A stretch of DNA of 64,000 nucleotides, taken from NCBI GenBank assembly GCA_947630725.1, contig CANRIS010000004.1, positions 62,001 to 126,000 on the forward strand, in the 5' to 3' direction. Below, piece by piece: positions 28,256 through 37,500 of this stretch. Within the stretch, counting starts at the first letter, position 1; every line of letters starts with the position of its first letter. This DNA is from an uncultured Clostridia bacterium (GTDB lineage Bacteria; Bacillota; Clostridia; Lachnospirales; CAG-274). Under the pieces are notes generated by a model. It did not search any database. It saw nothing but the letters and a program-made list of their open reading frames with translations, and was not told the origin of the DNA. The position numbers were made by a program, and so were the translations under genes.

Positions 28256-28300
28256 ACAGTATTTACAGTATTTACAGTATTTACAGTATTTACAGTATTT
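28256..28300. repeat. Five tandem copies of the 9-mer ACAGTATTT
   Basis: Five perfect head-to-tail copies. The stop codon of the HAD gene (28290-28292) lies within the array; on the minus strand each unit is AAATACTGT, and any further in-frame unit would again supply TAA, so copy number does not alter the protein. Confidence 0.9.
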
Positions 28301-28934
28301 CCTCAAAGGACATTATGTGATACTGAGCCGTCCTTTTTACATTTTCCCAGTCGTGACTGCTATAGTCGTCAAAAATTCCGCAGGTTTTCATACCTGCTTT
28401 TTTTGCGCCCGTTATTCCTCTTGATATATCCTCAAACACAAGACAGCTTTCGGGTTCAAGCTTCATTCTTTCTGCGCACAAAAGATATATGTCGGGATAT
28501 TCCTTACTTCTTTTTACCTCATCGCCAAAGGCATATGCGTCAAAATATTCGTATATGCCGTTGTTTTTAAGACACGGAATAAAAAGCTTGTCGGAGCTTG
28601 CCGTTGCAAGAGCAAGCTTATAGCCCGATTTTTTGAACATATCCAGAGCCTCCGAAACGCCCCTTTTAAGCCTTACATTGTTTGAGTACTCATATTCTGC
28701 CATATTTTGCCATTCAAGCATAATTTCCTCGACAGATTCTCTTATATTATATTCTTTTTTGGTAAATTCTGCCGTTTCATAAAAGCTCATGGAATTTATC
28801 TTTTTTACATAATCTTCGGGAATATCCATACCCCTTTGGGCAAAAAACATTTCGTCCACCCTGTGCCATACATATCCCGAATCTATGAGCGTTCCGTCCA
28901 AGTCAAGTATAATGCCCTTTATATTGTCAAACAT
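28290..28934 (-). CDS. HAD-superfamily hydrolase (beta-phosphoglucomutase/phosphatase-like)
   Basis: A 214-residue HAD subfamily IA protein. Motif I is ILDLDGTLIDSG near residue 9 with the nucleophile and acid/base aspartates, motif II is the Thr/Ser in LALATASSDK, and motif IV is LVFEDISRGITGAKKAGM. The cap domain has the usual helical form. Substrates of such proteins are typically sugar phosphates or nucleotides and cannot be told here. It is the last gene of a tadA-thiD-HAD run on the minus strand, 22 bases after thiD, so a role in cofactor phosphate removal is possible. Its stop falls in a 9-bp tandem repeat. Confidence 0.87.
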   Translation of the reverse strand: MFDNIKGIILDLDGTLIDSGYVWHRVDEMFFAQRGMDIPEDYVKKINSMSFYETAEFTKKEYNIRESVEEIMLEWQNMAEYEYSNNVRLKRGVSEALDMFKKSGYKLALATASSDKLFIPCLKNNGIYEYFDAYAFGDEVKRSKEYPDIYLLCAERMKLEPESCLVFEDISRGITGAKKAGMKTCGIFDDYSSHDWENVKRTAQYHIMSFEEIL

Positions 28935-28956
28935 ATATTACAACCCCCTATTTCCC

Positions 28957-29745
28957 CTATTTTGCAAAAACGCCGTACATATGGTTCAAGGGGCCGTTTC
29001 CCCTGCCAAGGTCGAGAGAATGCTCTATGACTAAGCTTATGTACTCCTTTGCCCTTTTCACAGACTGCTCAAAGCTTAAGCCAAGACTCAGGTTTGCGGC
29101 TATGGCAGACGAAAGAGTACAGCCCGTGCCGTGGGTGTTTTTTGTGTGTATCCTGTCCGAACAAAATTCGACAAAGCTCTCCCCGTCATAGAGTATGTCC
29201 GTAGGCTCGCCCTCAGAGTGGCCGCCCTTAAGAAGTATTCTTCTTATTCCCATAGAGTACATTTTTTTGCTGGCGGCTTTCATATCCTCTATGGATTTTA
29301 TGCCGATGCCCGTTATTCTCTCGGCTTCGGGAATATTCGGCGTAACAAGCTGCGCAAGAGGAAATATCTTTTCCGCAAGAAACCCTATACATTCCTCACA
29401 GATAAGAGGAGTTCCGTCCTTTGCAAGCATAACCGAGTCAATAACAGTGTTTTGGGGCTTATATCGCATTAAACCGTCATAAACGGCTCTTGCTGCCTCA
29501 TATCCGAAAATCATACCTATCTTTACGCTGTCGGGAAAAATATCCTCAAATACAGCCCTGAGCTGCGTATACACGCTGTCGTATGAAAGCTCCGTTATGC
29601 CCAGCACCCCTGCGGTATTTTCTGCCGCCACAGAGGTTATTACGCTCATTCCGTATACGTTGTGAGCGCAGAATGTTTTGAGATCCGCCTGTATGCCTGC
29701 CCCGCCCGAACAGTCGGAGCCTGCTATCGAAAGAGCCGTTTTCAT
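28957..29745 (-). CDS. thiD: Hydroxymethylpyrimidine (phosphate) kinase
   Basis: Phosphorylates HMP and HMP-P in thiamine synthesis or salvage; some homologues act on pyridoxal. The 262-residue ribokinase-like protein begins with ALSIAGSDCSGGAGIQADLKTF, the diagnostic N terminus, and carries NTHGTGCTLSSAIAANLS near residue 205, which holds the anion hole and catalytic aspartate region. The ATG at 29745 overlaps the tadA stop (ATGA). No TPP riboswitch is seen upstream, as it is internal to the operon. Pyridoxal kinase activity is an alternative. Confidence 0.9.
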   Translation of the reverse strand: MKTALSIAGSDCSGGAGIQADLKTFCAHNVYGMSVITSVAAENTAGVLGITELSYDSVYTQLRAVFEDIFPDSVKIGMIFGYEAARAVYDGLMRYKPQNTVIDSVMLAKDGTPLICEECIGFLAEKIFPLAQLVTPNIPEAERITGIGIKSIEDMKAASKKMYSMGIRRILLKGGHSEGEPTDILYDGESFVEFCSDRIHTKNTHGTGCTLSSAIAANLSLGLSFEQSVKRAKEYISLVIEHSLDLGRGNGPLNHMYGVFAK

Positions 29746-30200
29746 AAGCTTTTCTCCCTCCTGCGTTTGAAAAATTCTTTCATAATGCGAGAGCATTCCT
29801 CTTGTCTGATACCCTCGTCAAGCTCTACCTTGTGATTGAAACGGTCATCGTCCATCATATTGAGTATGGAGCCGCAGCAGCCTGCCTTTGGATTTCTGCA
29901 GCCGAATACTACCCTGTCGATCCGTGACTGCAAAATTGCTCCCGAACACATGGGACATGGCTCCACAGTCACAAAAACGGTGCAGCCCTCCAGCCGCCAG
30001 TCGCCTACGGTTTCGGCAGCCTTTGAAATGGCCTTTATTTCGGCATGACACAGAGGATTTTTGTCCGTTATCCTGGTGTTGTGTTCCCTCGCTATGACTT
30101 CTCCCTTATACACTATCACACAGCCTATAGGCACTTCGTCTTTTTCATAGGCTTTTTTAGCCTCTTCGAGCGCCATATCCATAAAATATTCATATTCCAT
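29742..30200 (-). CDS. tadA: tRNA-specific adenosine deaminase (A34 to inosine)
   Basis: Zinc deaminase that makes the wobble inosine of tRNA-Arg(ACG). In 152 residues it has the CHAEIKAI motif (zinc-ligand His and proton-shuttle Glu, about residue 51) and PCPMCSGAI with two zinc-ligand cysteines near residue 82. The N-terminal EYEYFMDMALEEAKKAYEKDEVPIG is typical. AAAGGTGGAGC precedes the ATG. It overlaps thiD by four bases. Other cytidine-deaminase-like enzymes (guanine deaminase) are less likely given the length and motifs. Confidence 0.92.
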   Translation of the reverse strand: MEYEYFMDMALEEAKKAYEKDEVPIGCVIVYKGEVIAREHNTRITDKNPLCHAEIKAISKAAETVGDWRLEGCTVFVTVEPCPMCSGAILQSRIDRVVFGCRNPKAGCCGSILNMMDDDRFNHKVELDEGIRQEECSRIMKEFFKRRREKSL

Positions 30201-30263
30201 TAAAGCTCCACCTTTATTATATATCTGATTTATCTACCTGCCGATAAAAAAATTCAGTATTGC

Positions 30264-30292
30264 TTGCATAATAAGTCGTTTGATGTTATACT
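30264..30292 (+). promoter_or_regulatory. Promoter of the DivIVA-like gene
   Basis: TTGCAT (30264-30269) and TATACT (30287-30292) with a 17-base spacer. The same box pair drives rpmE in this window. Confidence 0.6.
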
Positions 30293-30347
30293 TTATATTA
30301 ACATATATAAACGTAATTGTAAACTACACTTTTTGGGAGGAAATGCA

Positions 30348-30839
30348 ATGCCTGATTTTAAGCTTGTACGCAAGGGTTATGATACATTTGAAGTAAACCG
30401 ATATATTGAAAAGCTCCAAAAGGAAATCGACTCATTCAAGGAGCAGGAGGCATACATAAACAGAGCCATAATAAGCGCCGAGGCGGCAGCCTCCGATATA
30501 AAGGCCAAGGCCGCAAAGGAATGTGAGGAGATCACAGCCAAGGCCAAGGCAGACGCCGAAAAGGTTCTGACAGATGCCAACAACGAGGCGGAAAAGCTCC
30601 TTTCAAAGGCTCACAATCAGCTTGAGCTTATACGCCGCAGAGAAAAGGACAAGCTTGACGATGTAAAGCTTTTTATACAAGACCAGCTTGAATATCTCGC
30701 AAGATTCAAGGAGGACTATGACTCGCTGGTAAAAAAATACTTTGAGGTATATCCCAACGGAAAGGAATATGACAAAATAATAGAAAGCCTCAATAATATT
30801 TCTTCTCTCATAGACAACTTTGAAAACACCGAAAAATAA
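30348..30839 (+). CDS. DivIVA-domain coiled-coil protein
   Basis: A 163-residue cytoplasmic coiled-coil protein. The N-terminal MPDFKLVRKGYDTFEVNRYIEK matches the membrane-binding start of DivIVA/GpsB-like proteins (GYDxxEVDxFL pattern). Residues 25-110 are heptad-rich with alanine- and lysine-rich runs. It is shorter than DivIVA of Bacillus and lies alone, not beside the ylm/sep cluster, so it may be a paralogue acting at division sites, poles or in wall synthesis. GGGAGG (30335-30340) fixes the ATG at 30348; the in-frame TTG at 30264 overlaps the promoter. Confidence 0.8.
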   Translation: MPDFKLVRKGYDTFEVNRYIEKLQKEIDSFKEQEAYINRAIISAEAAASDIKAKAAKECEEITAKAKADAEKVLTDANNEAEKLLSKAHNQLELIRRREKDKLDDVKLFIQDQLEYLARFKEDYDSLVKKYFEVYPNGKEYDKIIESLNNISSLIDNFENTEK

Positions 30840-30917
30840 ACCTTCTGTGGCTTTTTTCTGTTTGTCTGCCCGTACGGACATATTATTTAAAAAATGCTCA
30901 CCTAAAAATTTATACTA

Positions 30918-30950
30918 AAAAAGGACAATACAAAAAATATTGTCCTTTTT
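30918..30950. terminator. Bidirectional terminator between DivIVA-like gene and spoVS
   Basis: AAAAAGGACAATA (30918-30930) and TATTGTCCTTTTT (30938-30950) form a perfect 13-bp stem with a 7-base loop, with A and T runs on both sides. The two genes are convergent. Confidence 0.85.
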
Positions 30951-30981
30951 GTATTGTCCGATGATTGTTTTTTTCTTTTGT

Positions 30982-31242
30982 CTATCTTTTGTCCACAAGG
31001 AAAATTATAGAGGTTTTTGTCTCGCCGTCAACCTCTATCTGACTGAATGCGGGAATACATATCAGCTCAATGCCGTTGGGAGCCACATATCCCCTCGCTA
31101 TGGCAATGCTTTTTACTGCCTGATTTACCGCTCCTGCACCTATTGTGTGTATCTCAGCCGAGCCTCCGCCTCTTGCGATTGCGGCGATGGCTCCTGCTAC
31201 CGATTTTGGCACAGATGTTGTCGAAACCTTTAATACTTCCAT
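30982..31242 (-). CDS. spoVS: Stage V sporulation protein S
   Basis: A small Alba-like protein required in Bacillus subtilis for proper coat and spore maturation. The 86-residue sequence is very characteristic: MEVLKVSTTSVPKSVAGAI at the start, then AEIHTIGAGAVNQAVK and ARGYVAPNGIELICIPAF. AGGAGG precedes the ATG at 31242; the longer frame to 31281 is rejected. Its presence supports descent from spore formers, although SpoVS homologues are also found in some non-sporulating bacteria. Confidence 0.97.
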   Translation of the reverse strand: MEVLKVSTTSVPKSVAGAIAAIARGGGSAEIHTIGAGAVNQAVKSIAIARGYVAPNGIELICIPAFSQIEVDGETKTSIIFLVDKR

Positions 31243-31311
31243 AGTTGCCTCCTGTGTATAATATATATCGGAAAATATCACCCGATAATATTATTTGCAG
31301 AGACGCTGTGT

Positions 31312-31983
31312 TTATTCCTTAAACTTTTTTATGGCATCGGCGGCGGCGTTCTGTTCAGCCTCTTTTTTGCTTCTGCCCTTGCCTGTGCCGAGAACCTTTC
31401 CCTCGTGGGTAACATTTGTAACAAATTCTTTGTTGTGAGCAAGCCCCGACTCGTTTATTACCGTATAGACGATGGGCTCGTGACTTCTTTTTTGTATAAG
31501 CTCCTGAAGATATGTCTTGCAGTCACGGGTTTTAAGGCTGTTTTTTATGCCGTCCACCTTATCTGCAAGAACGCTCAGAATGGCAGAATTTGCGGCGTCA
31601 AAACCTCCGTCAAGATAGACTGCGCCAAACACCGCCTCCATAGCATCGGCAAGTATAGAGGCGCGCTTGCGGCCTCCTGTCAGCTCCTCGCCCTTTCCAA
31701 GTCTTATGATATTTCCGAGACCTATCTCGCCTGCAGCCTCGGCCAGCGTCTCCTCGCACACTACCCCTGCCCGAAGCTTCGTCATTTCGCCCTCCTGTAT
31801 ATCCTTGTATCTGTTGAAAATATAATTGCTCATCGACAGTTCCAGAACGGCATCGCCCAAAAACTCCTGTCTTTCGTTGTTCATATTTTCGGGCAGACCC
31901 TTCTCGTGGGCGTATGAGCTGTGGGTCAGCGCTATTTCCAGAAATTCCTCGTTTTTGAAGGTATAATTAAGTATACTATTCAT
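31312..31983 (-). CDS. rnc: Ribonuclease III
   Basis: Double-strand-specific endoribonuclease for rRNA processing and mRNA control. The 223-residue protein has the nuclease signature NERQEFLGDAVLEL near residue 40, the catalytic Asp/Glu of LADAMEAVFGAVYLDGG near residue 110, and a C-terminal dsRNA-binding domain (about 155-223, GTGKGRSKKEAEQNAAADAI). It follows acpP in the common plsX-acpP-rnc order, but a terminator at 32084-32113 separates them. A 14-bp hairpin in its own 5' leader (32020-32052) could be a self-cleavage site. Confidence 0.97.
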   Translation of the reverse strand: MNSILNYTFKNEEFLEIALTHSSYAHEKGLPENMNNERQEFLGDAVLELSMSNYIFNRYKDIQEGEMTKLRAGVVCEETLAEAAGEIGLGNIIRLGKGEELTGGRKRASILADAMEAVFGAVYLDGGFDAANSAILSVLADKVDGIKNSLKTRDCKTYLQELIQKRSHEPIVYTVINESGLAHNKEFVTNVTHEGKVLGTGKGRSKKEAEQNAAADAIKKFKE

Positions 31984-32019
31984 TTGCTCACTCCTTTTCG
32001 CAATATTTTAAACGGACAT

Positions 32020-32052
32020 AACTAATAAGGCAGAGCGGCTGCCTTGTTAGTT
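32020..32052 (-). promoter_or_regulatory. 14-bp hairpin in the rnc leader
   Basis: AACTAATAAGGCAG (32020-32033) and CTGCCTTGTTAGTT (32039-32052) form a 14-bp stem with one G-U and a 5-base loop, 37 bases before the rnc start. No T run follows on either strand, so it is not an intrinsic terminator. A role as an RNase III target is inference. Confidence 0.55.
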
Positions 32053-32083
32053 AAATCAGCTTATACGGAATATGAATATCAAC

Positions 32084-32113
32084 AAAAGGGGGAACGCCTT
32101 TGAAACGTCCCCC
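32084..32113 (-). terminator. Terminator after acpP
   Basis: On the minus strand GGGGGACG and CGTTCCCCC pair with one bulge, then TTTT. It ends the DUF177-rpmF-plsX-acpP transcript before rnc. Confidence 0.65.
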
Positions 32114-32128
32114 ATAAAATCAGACCTA

Positions 32129-32359
32129 TCAGCCCTTGGCTGCCTTGATATACTCTACAGCGTCTCCCACTGTTTTGATATTTTCGGCATCTTCGTTTGC
32201 AAATTCGATTTCAAAAGCGTCTTCGAGCTCCGAAATGATCTGGAAAATATCAAGAGAATCGGCATCCAAATCATCTGCAAAAGAAGTTTCAAGCGTTATC
32301 TCATCTTCAGAAACACCCATCTGTTCCGCAATGATTTCTTTGACCTTATCAAATTCCAT
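32129..32359 (-). CDS. acpP: Acyl carrier protein
   Basis: Carries fatty-acyl intermediates on a 4'-phosphopantetheine arm. The 76-residue acidic protein has the attachment serine in [12 protein letters not shown] near residue 35 and the usual four-helix pattern. AAGGAGG lies just before the ATG. It follows plsX by 128 bases on the same strand, consistent with the Gram-positive lipid cluster. Confidence 0.97.
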   Translation of the reverse strand: MEFDKVKEIIAEQMGVSEDEITLETSFADDLDADSLDIFQIISELEDAFEIEFANEDAENIKTVGDAVEYIKAAKG

Positions 32360-32487
32360 TTTATAAGTCCTCCTTAAAAATAATCTGCATAATATAGAAA
32401 GCTTATCCTACTTTTTGACTGCAAGTGCTTCCTTAATAACTACTATACTAAATATTTCCGTATTTAGCAATACCCAATTTATAAAAT

Positions 32488-33480
32488 TTATATTTTTTCT
32501 CTTATTTTATTTACAATGTCCTTTTCTATAAAGGAACGGCACTGATTTATGGCACCTACGACAGCCCTATTGTCGGATGCGCCGTGAGCCTTTACGACAA
32601 GAGACTTAAGCCCGAGAAACGGCGCTCCCCCCACTTCGGAATAATCCATACTCTTTAAAAGGCCTTTGAGGGGTTTTAAGCAGAGCAGCGCCCCTATTTT
32701 GGAGACAAACCCCGACATAATAGCCTTTTTTATCATTCCTAAAAGAGAAACTGCCATTCCCTCGCCGAATTTGAGAATAATATTGCCTACGAAGCCATCG
32801 CACACATATACGTCAGCCACACGCTTCATAATATCCCTTGCCTCGGCGTTCCCTATAAAGTTTATGTCATTCGTTTCGGAAAGGAGTTTGAAAGATTCTC
32901 TTAGGAGCTGGTTGCCCTTTTCTTCCTCCGTGCCTATGTTCACCAAGCCTACTTTAGGGTCTTTTTTGCCCATTACGTTTTCAAAATAGACCGAGCCCAT
33001 TTTTGCAAACTGCACCATAAAGCTTGGTTTGCAGTCGGTGTTTGCCCCTACATCCATAAGCAGCGCAGGTCCTTCTTCGGTGGGCACAAGAGTGGCAAGA
33101 CAGGGTCTTTCGACTCCCTTAAGCCTGCCTACGATAACGGTTGCTCCGGTAAGCAGGGCTCCCGTGTTTCCTGCGGAAATAAAAGCGTCGGCCTTTCCTT
33201 CCTTTACAAGTTCAAGACCGATGACCATAGAAGAATTTTTCTTTCTTCTGATGGCGTTTGTGGGGATCTCGTCATTTTCTATGACCTCGGGCGCATGAAC
33301 AACGATTATTCTTTCCTTATCGTAGGTATATTTTGAAAGCTCTTTTGATACATCGTCTTCTCTGCCGACAAGTATCAGCTTGTCGCTGCCTGTCTTAAGA
33401 GCCTCGACACAGCCCTTTACAATTTCACAGGGAGCGTTGTCGCCGCCCATACAGTCAACAGCAATCTTTATATCGCTCAT
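32488..33480 (-). CDS. plsX: Phosphate acyltransferase PlsX
   Basis: Converts acyl-ACP to acyl phosphate, the donor for PlsY in phospholipid synthesis. The 330-residue protein starts IKIAVDCMGGDNAPCEIVKG, a strong signature, with SMVIGLELVKEGKADAFISAGNTGALL and VGGAPFLGLKSLVVKAHG later. The ATG at 33480 gives this conserved start; the longer frame to 33531 is rejected. It stands between rpmF and acpP. No fapR regulator gene precedes it here. Confidence 0.97.
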   Translation of the reverse strand: MSDIKIAVDCMGGDNAPCEIVKGCVEALKTGSDKLILVGREDDVSKELSKYTYDKERIIVVHAPEVIENDEIPTNAIRRKKNSSMVIGLELVKEGKADAFISAGNTGALLTGATVIVGRLKGVERPCLATLVPTEEGPALLMDVGANTDCKPSFMVQFAKMGSVYFENVMGKKDPKVGLVNIGTEEEKGNQLLRESFKLLSETNDINFIGNAEARDIMKRVADVYVCDGFVGNIILKFGEGMAVSLLGMIKKAIMSGFVSKIGALLCLKPLKGLLKSMDYSEVGGAPFLGLKSLVVKAHGASDNRAVVGAINQCRSFIEKDIVNKIREKI

Positions 33481-33597
33481 ACAATCATCCTTAAAATATA
33501 TGCCGTCCCTGAATAAATCAGAAAGAAGCAAATAAGAGTAAATTGACGTTTTTAAAAAAAACAGGAGACGAAAACAGTCCCCTGTTATGTCTGAAAA

Positions 33598-33783
33598 TTA
33601 ATCCTCAACCTCAACAACGGTTCTCTTGTTGTAGGAGCCGCACTTTCTGCAAGCTCTGTGGGGCTGCATTAATTCGCCGCATTCTGTGCATCTGACAAGA
33701 GTGGGAGTAACTATCTTCCAGCTCTGAGCCTTTCTTTTATTCTTTTTAGATTTGGACGTTCTGCCCTTGGGACAAATTGACAT
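33598..33783 (-). CDS. rpmF: 50S ribosomal protein L32
   Basis: Small basic large-subunit protein, 61 residues. The N-terminal PKGRTSKSKKNKRKAQ and a four-cysteine zinc ribbon (CTEC near residue 32, CRKC near residue 45) match the family. The first residues MSIC are unusual compared with the common MAVPK start, adding a cysteine. It lies between the DUF177 gene and plsX, the standard neighbourhood. Confidence 0.96.
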   Translation of the reverse strand: MSICPKGRTSKSKKNKRKAQSWKIVTPTLVRCTECGELMQPHRACRKCGSYNKRTVVEVED

Positions 33784-33827
33784 ACTTTACACCTCCTAAT
33801 CGCAAATAAGGTTTATTACAAGACAAA

Positions 33828-34343
33828 TCAGTCCTGTTTATCGTTAAACATTGAAAGAAGCTTTTCAAACTCAGGATTCATCTCGCCCTTCTGACAGCCG
33901 CAGTCGCCTTCGTTAAGGTTTTTTCCGCATTTGGGACAAAGCCCCTTGCAGTCGGGTCTGCAAACATTTTTCATAGGGAAATTCAGAAGAATTTCGGTAC
34001 GTATCATAAGTTCGAGATCAATCTGTGAGTCCTCAAAAACATAGCAGGCGTCCTCGCTGTCGTGTTCTTCTCTGTCGAAGATCCCAAAAACAGGAAACTC
34101 AATGGTTTTGGAAAATTCGGACAAACACAGGTCGCAAAGAAGTCTTGGCTGTGCCTTTAAGCTTCCCGAAAAGCGAAAGCCCTCTTTTGCCTTTTCAAGC
34201 TCTCCCTTAAGAACGAAGGGGACTTTGTTGTATGGGCTGTAGGACTTCGGAATTTCTATACTGTCCTCGATATAAACTTCTTTCTTACACTCTGTTTCAA
34301 TATCATCTATATTAATAATAAAATTATCGTTTTCAAAAGACAT
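33828..34343 (-). CDS. YceD/DUF177 family protein
   Basis: A 171-residue protein of the YceD (DUF177) family, which is nearly always found just before rpmF and has been linked to 23S rRNA accumulation. A cysteine set (CDLC near residue 92, then CRPDCKGLCPKCGKNLNEGDCGC near residue 137) forms a zinc-binding C terminus typical of the family. GGGAG fixes the ATG at 34343; an in-frame GTG/ATG further upstream is less likely. First gene of the rpmF-plsX-acpP transcript. Confidence 0.92.
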   Translation of the reverse strand: MSFENDNFIINIDDIETECKKEVYIEDSIEIPKSYSPYNKVPFVLKGELEKAKEGFRFSGSLKAQPRLLCDLCLSEFSKTIEFPVFGIFDREEHDSEDACYVFEDSQIDLELMIRTEILLNFPMKNVCRPDCKGLCPKCGKNLNEGDCGCQKGEMNPEFEKLLSMFNDKQD

Positions 34344-34500
34344 ATTGACAACTCCCACAGATGCATAAACAGTTCAAATAAGATTATAGTATAGTGAGTG
34401 AATTTTGTCAAGAAATTTTTGAAAGTTTTTTCTTAAGGGGCAAATCGCAAAGACAACAGTTTCCGAAATAAGCCCCTTAAGAATATCCCTATCTGCGCCG

Positions 34501-37500
34501 TCAGGACGTTTGTTTATCCTTAAGCCATACAGAGCATATTGTGGGTATTATGACAAGCGTAAACAAAAGCGATGTTGTAAGACCCGACATAAACGCTATC
34601 GAAAGTCCCTTGAAAATTACATTTCCCGCAATGGCAAGAGGTATAAGACCCAAGACGGTCGTTGTGGTGCTGAGAAGTATAGGTCTGAAACGCTTTTCCA
34701 CCGCATCGAGACACGCCTGCCTTATTTCGGAGCCCTTCTGTATCTCTATGTCGATATAGTCTATAAGCACTATGGCGTTATTTACAACTACACCCAAAAG
34801 GCTTATTATGCCTATAACGGCAAACATTGAAAGGTTTTGTCTCGTTACCCACAGTCCCACCGATGAGCCTATGAGCGAAAACGGTATGCTGGCAAGTATA
34901 ATGGCAGCTCTCTTGAGAGAATAGAACTGCACATAAAGCACGAATACTATTCCGAAAAGGCCAAGAAACGCTCCGTAAATAAGAGCCGACATAGCCGTAT
35001 TGAATACGTCAAAATCTCCCAGATATTTTACGTTAAGACTGCCTATGTCCTTTTTGCTCATAGCGGACTTAAGAGCGCCCGATATTTCAACGGCGCTTTT
35101 TCCTCCCGTGACGTTACACGAGAGCGTAATGCTTTTCTTTCCGTTGTATCTTGTGACAACGCTGCTTTCCTTTTCAGCCTCAACATCGGCAAACTGACGG
35201 AGCTTGTATTTTCCGCCTGTGAGGGACGAAACAAAGGTATAATCCTTCAGCATATCCGTGTCGGATATGTCGCTTTTCACGATTATGGGATATTCCTGCC
35301 CGTTTTTGCGGTATATGGAGGCTTCCCCTCCCATAACTGCAAAATTAAGCTCGTGCTGTACCTCGGCCTTTGTGAGCCCGCAGGTGTTAAGCTCGCTTGT
35401 ATCCATATCTATATAATAATTGTAGGTATCGAATTTTCTGTCCAGATGGACATTTTCTGCGCCCTCTATGCCTCTGAGTATGCTTTCGGCTTCGTTTCCC
35501 ACTCTGTTAAGCTCTTCTGTATTTTCGCCGTAGAATGTAACGCTGACGGGTTCGGTTTTTGAAGGCACAATCGAAAGCTCCGTCACGGCGGCCTTTACGC
35601 CGCTTACATTTTCGTCAATGAGATTTTGGAGATGTTCTCTGTACTGAGCCTTTGTCTTGAATCTTCCGCCCTTCTTTATGTCCACGTTATAAATTATGCT
35701 GCCCGTGTTGACAGAGTCGGTGGCAGGTCTTGTGCCGAAGTCATATTTGGGGACGTGTCCTCCGACTGCGCAGAGAAAGCCGTCATTTTCAGGCTCTTGG
35801 GACAGTATATTCTCTATGTCATTCATAACATTCTCTGTTTTTCTGATGTCATAATAGTTGAAGGCTGTCACCTCAATATCTATTATCTCCTTGTCGGAGC
35901 TTGGAATAAGCTCCAGATCAAGGGTAGAAAGCAGAAGTCCCGATGCTGCGACCGAAACAATACATATCACAAGGGTAGTAAGCTTATGATCCATAGAAAG
36001 CTTAAGCAGGCTTTTGAATTTTCCTCTTACGTTGAATCTTGACGCTTTCTTTTCGACAGATTTCTTCATAAGAAGATAGCACATCGCAGGCGTAACAAAC
36101 AGCGCCGCCACAAAGGAGCAGACAAGAGCCGAAATGACTATTATGGGCAGCCCTACGGCAAGATCGTGCATAGCGCCCGGAAGTCTGAAAAATACGCTGT
36201 AAATAATTACCGTTGTAAGCGTTGAGGCAAAAACGGGCAGCGCCACCTCTTTTGTACCGCTTACGCAGGCATCGAGCCTGTCGTCTCCCCTGTCGATCCT
36301 CACCTGTATGGCATCGCTTACCACAATGGCGTTATCGACCAGCATACCGAGGGCGACTATAAGGGATGCGAGAGAAACAAAGTTTATCTCCACGTTCAGA
36401 AGCTTCATACAAATGAACGATGCAAATATGACAAGAGGAATAACGACCGAAACTATGGTACCGTTTCTTATGCTCATTCCCACCATTATTACAAGGAGAA
36501 CTATTACAACGCTCTCTATGAGGTTCAGCACAAAGTCGTTTATAGAATCGGACACATCATCGGGGAGATATACTACCTTGTTTATTTCCACACCGTCCGA
36601 AAGGGTCTCCGAATAGTCCTCAACGACATCCATTACATCCTTGCCTATCGAAAGTACGTTATCGCCCTCCGAAAAATAGAGGCTGAGTATAACGGCCTGT
36701 TTTCCGTTGTATGTATAGTATTTTCCGTCATCGTCAAAGCCCGTCTCAACATCGGCAATATCCCCCAGCTTTATTACCGAGCCTGTGTTTGGATCGGCGG
36801 ATACGATTATGTTTTTTATCTCATCGGTATTTTCGAGCTTTCCCGATGTGTTTATATTTATTTCATCATTTTCAAATTCAAGTGTGCCTACGGGGATATG
36901 GCTGTTCTGGGCTGATATAAGAGTGGCTATGTCCGTAAGAGGAAGCCCCAGATAATTTGTCTTTGCGCTGTTGACAGTGACCTTTATCTGTTCTTCTCTG
37001 TCGCCGTCTATTTCGACCTTGCTCACACCGTCCATACCCATAAGGTCGTCCTTAAGGTGTTCGGCTCTCTGCCTCAGCTCCTGTTCGGATATTCCGTCAC
37101 CCGTAAACGCCAGTATAAGTCCTGCGGTGTCAAAGGCATCGTCATTGTAGTTCAGGCTCGTAACGCCATCGGGCAGCGGCGTATCCTCTATATCTCTGCG
37201 GAGATCGTCCTGACATTTTTTAAGCTCATCGGCGTCAAGATCCTGATCGAACACCATTCTTATTATGGAAAGGCTGTTGTGTGACTCGGATGTAACATAG
37301 TCAAAGCCATCGGCAGCCATACAGGTATCTTCAAGGGGAGACGTGACAAGCTCCTCCATATCCTCTGCGCTTGCTCCCGGATATACAGCCGAAATTATTA
37401 CCATAGGCAGGGTTATGACTGGGTACTGCTGCTTTGGTAGTATGTGATAACACAGAGCGCCCGTAAGAAATATCATAGCTACTATAAAAATCGTTATTCG

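Noticed and set aside
28256..28300. Possible CRISPR-like array
   Set aside because: Units are 9 bp with no spacers; it is a simple tandem repeat.
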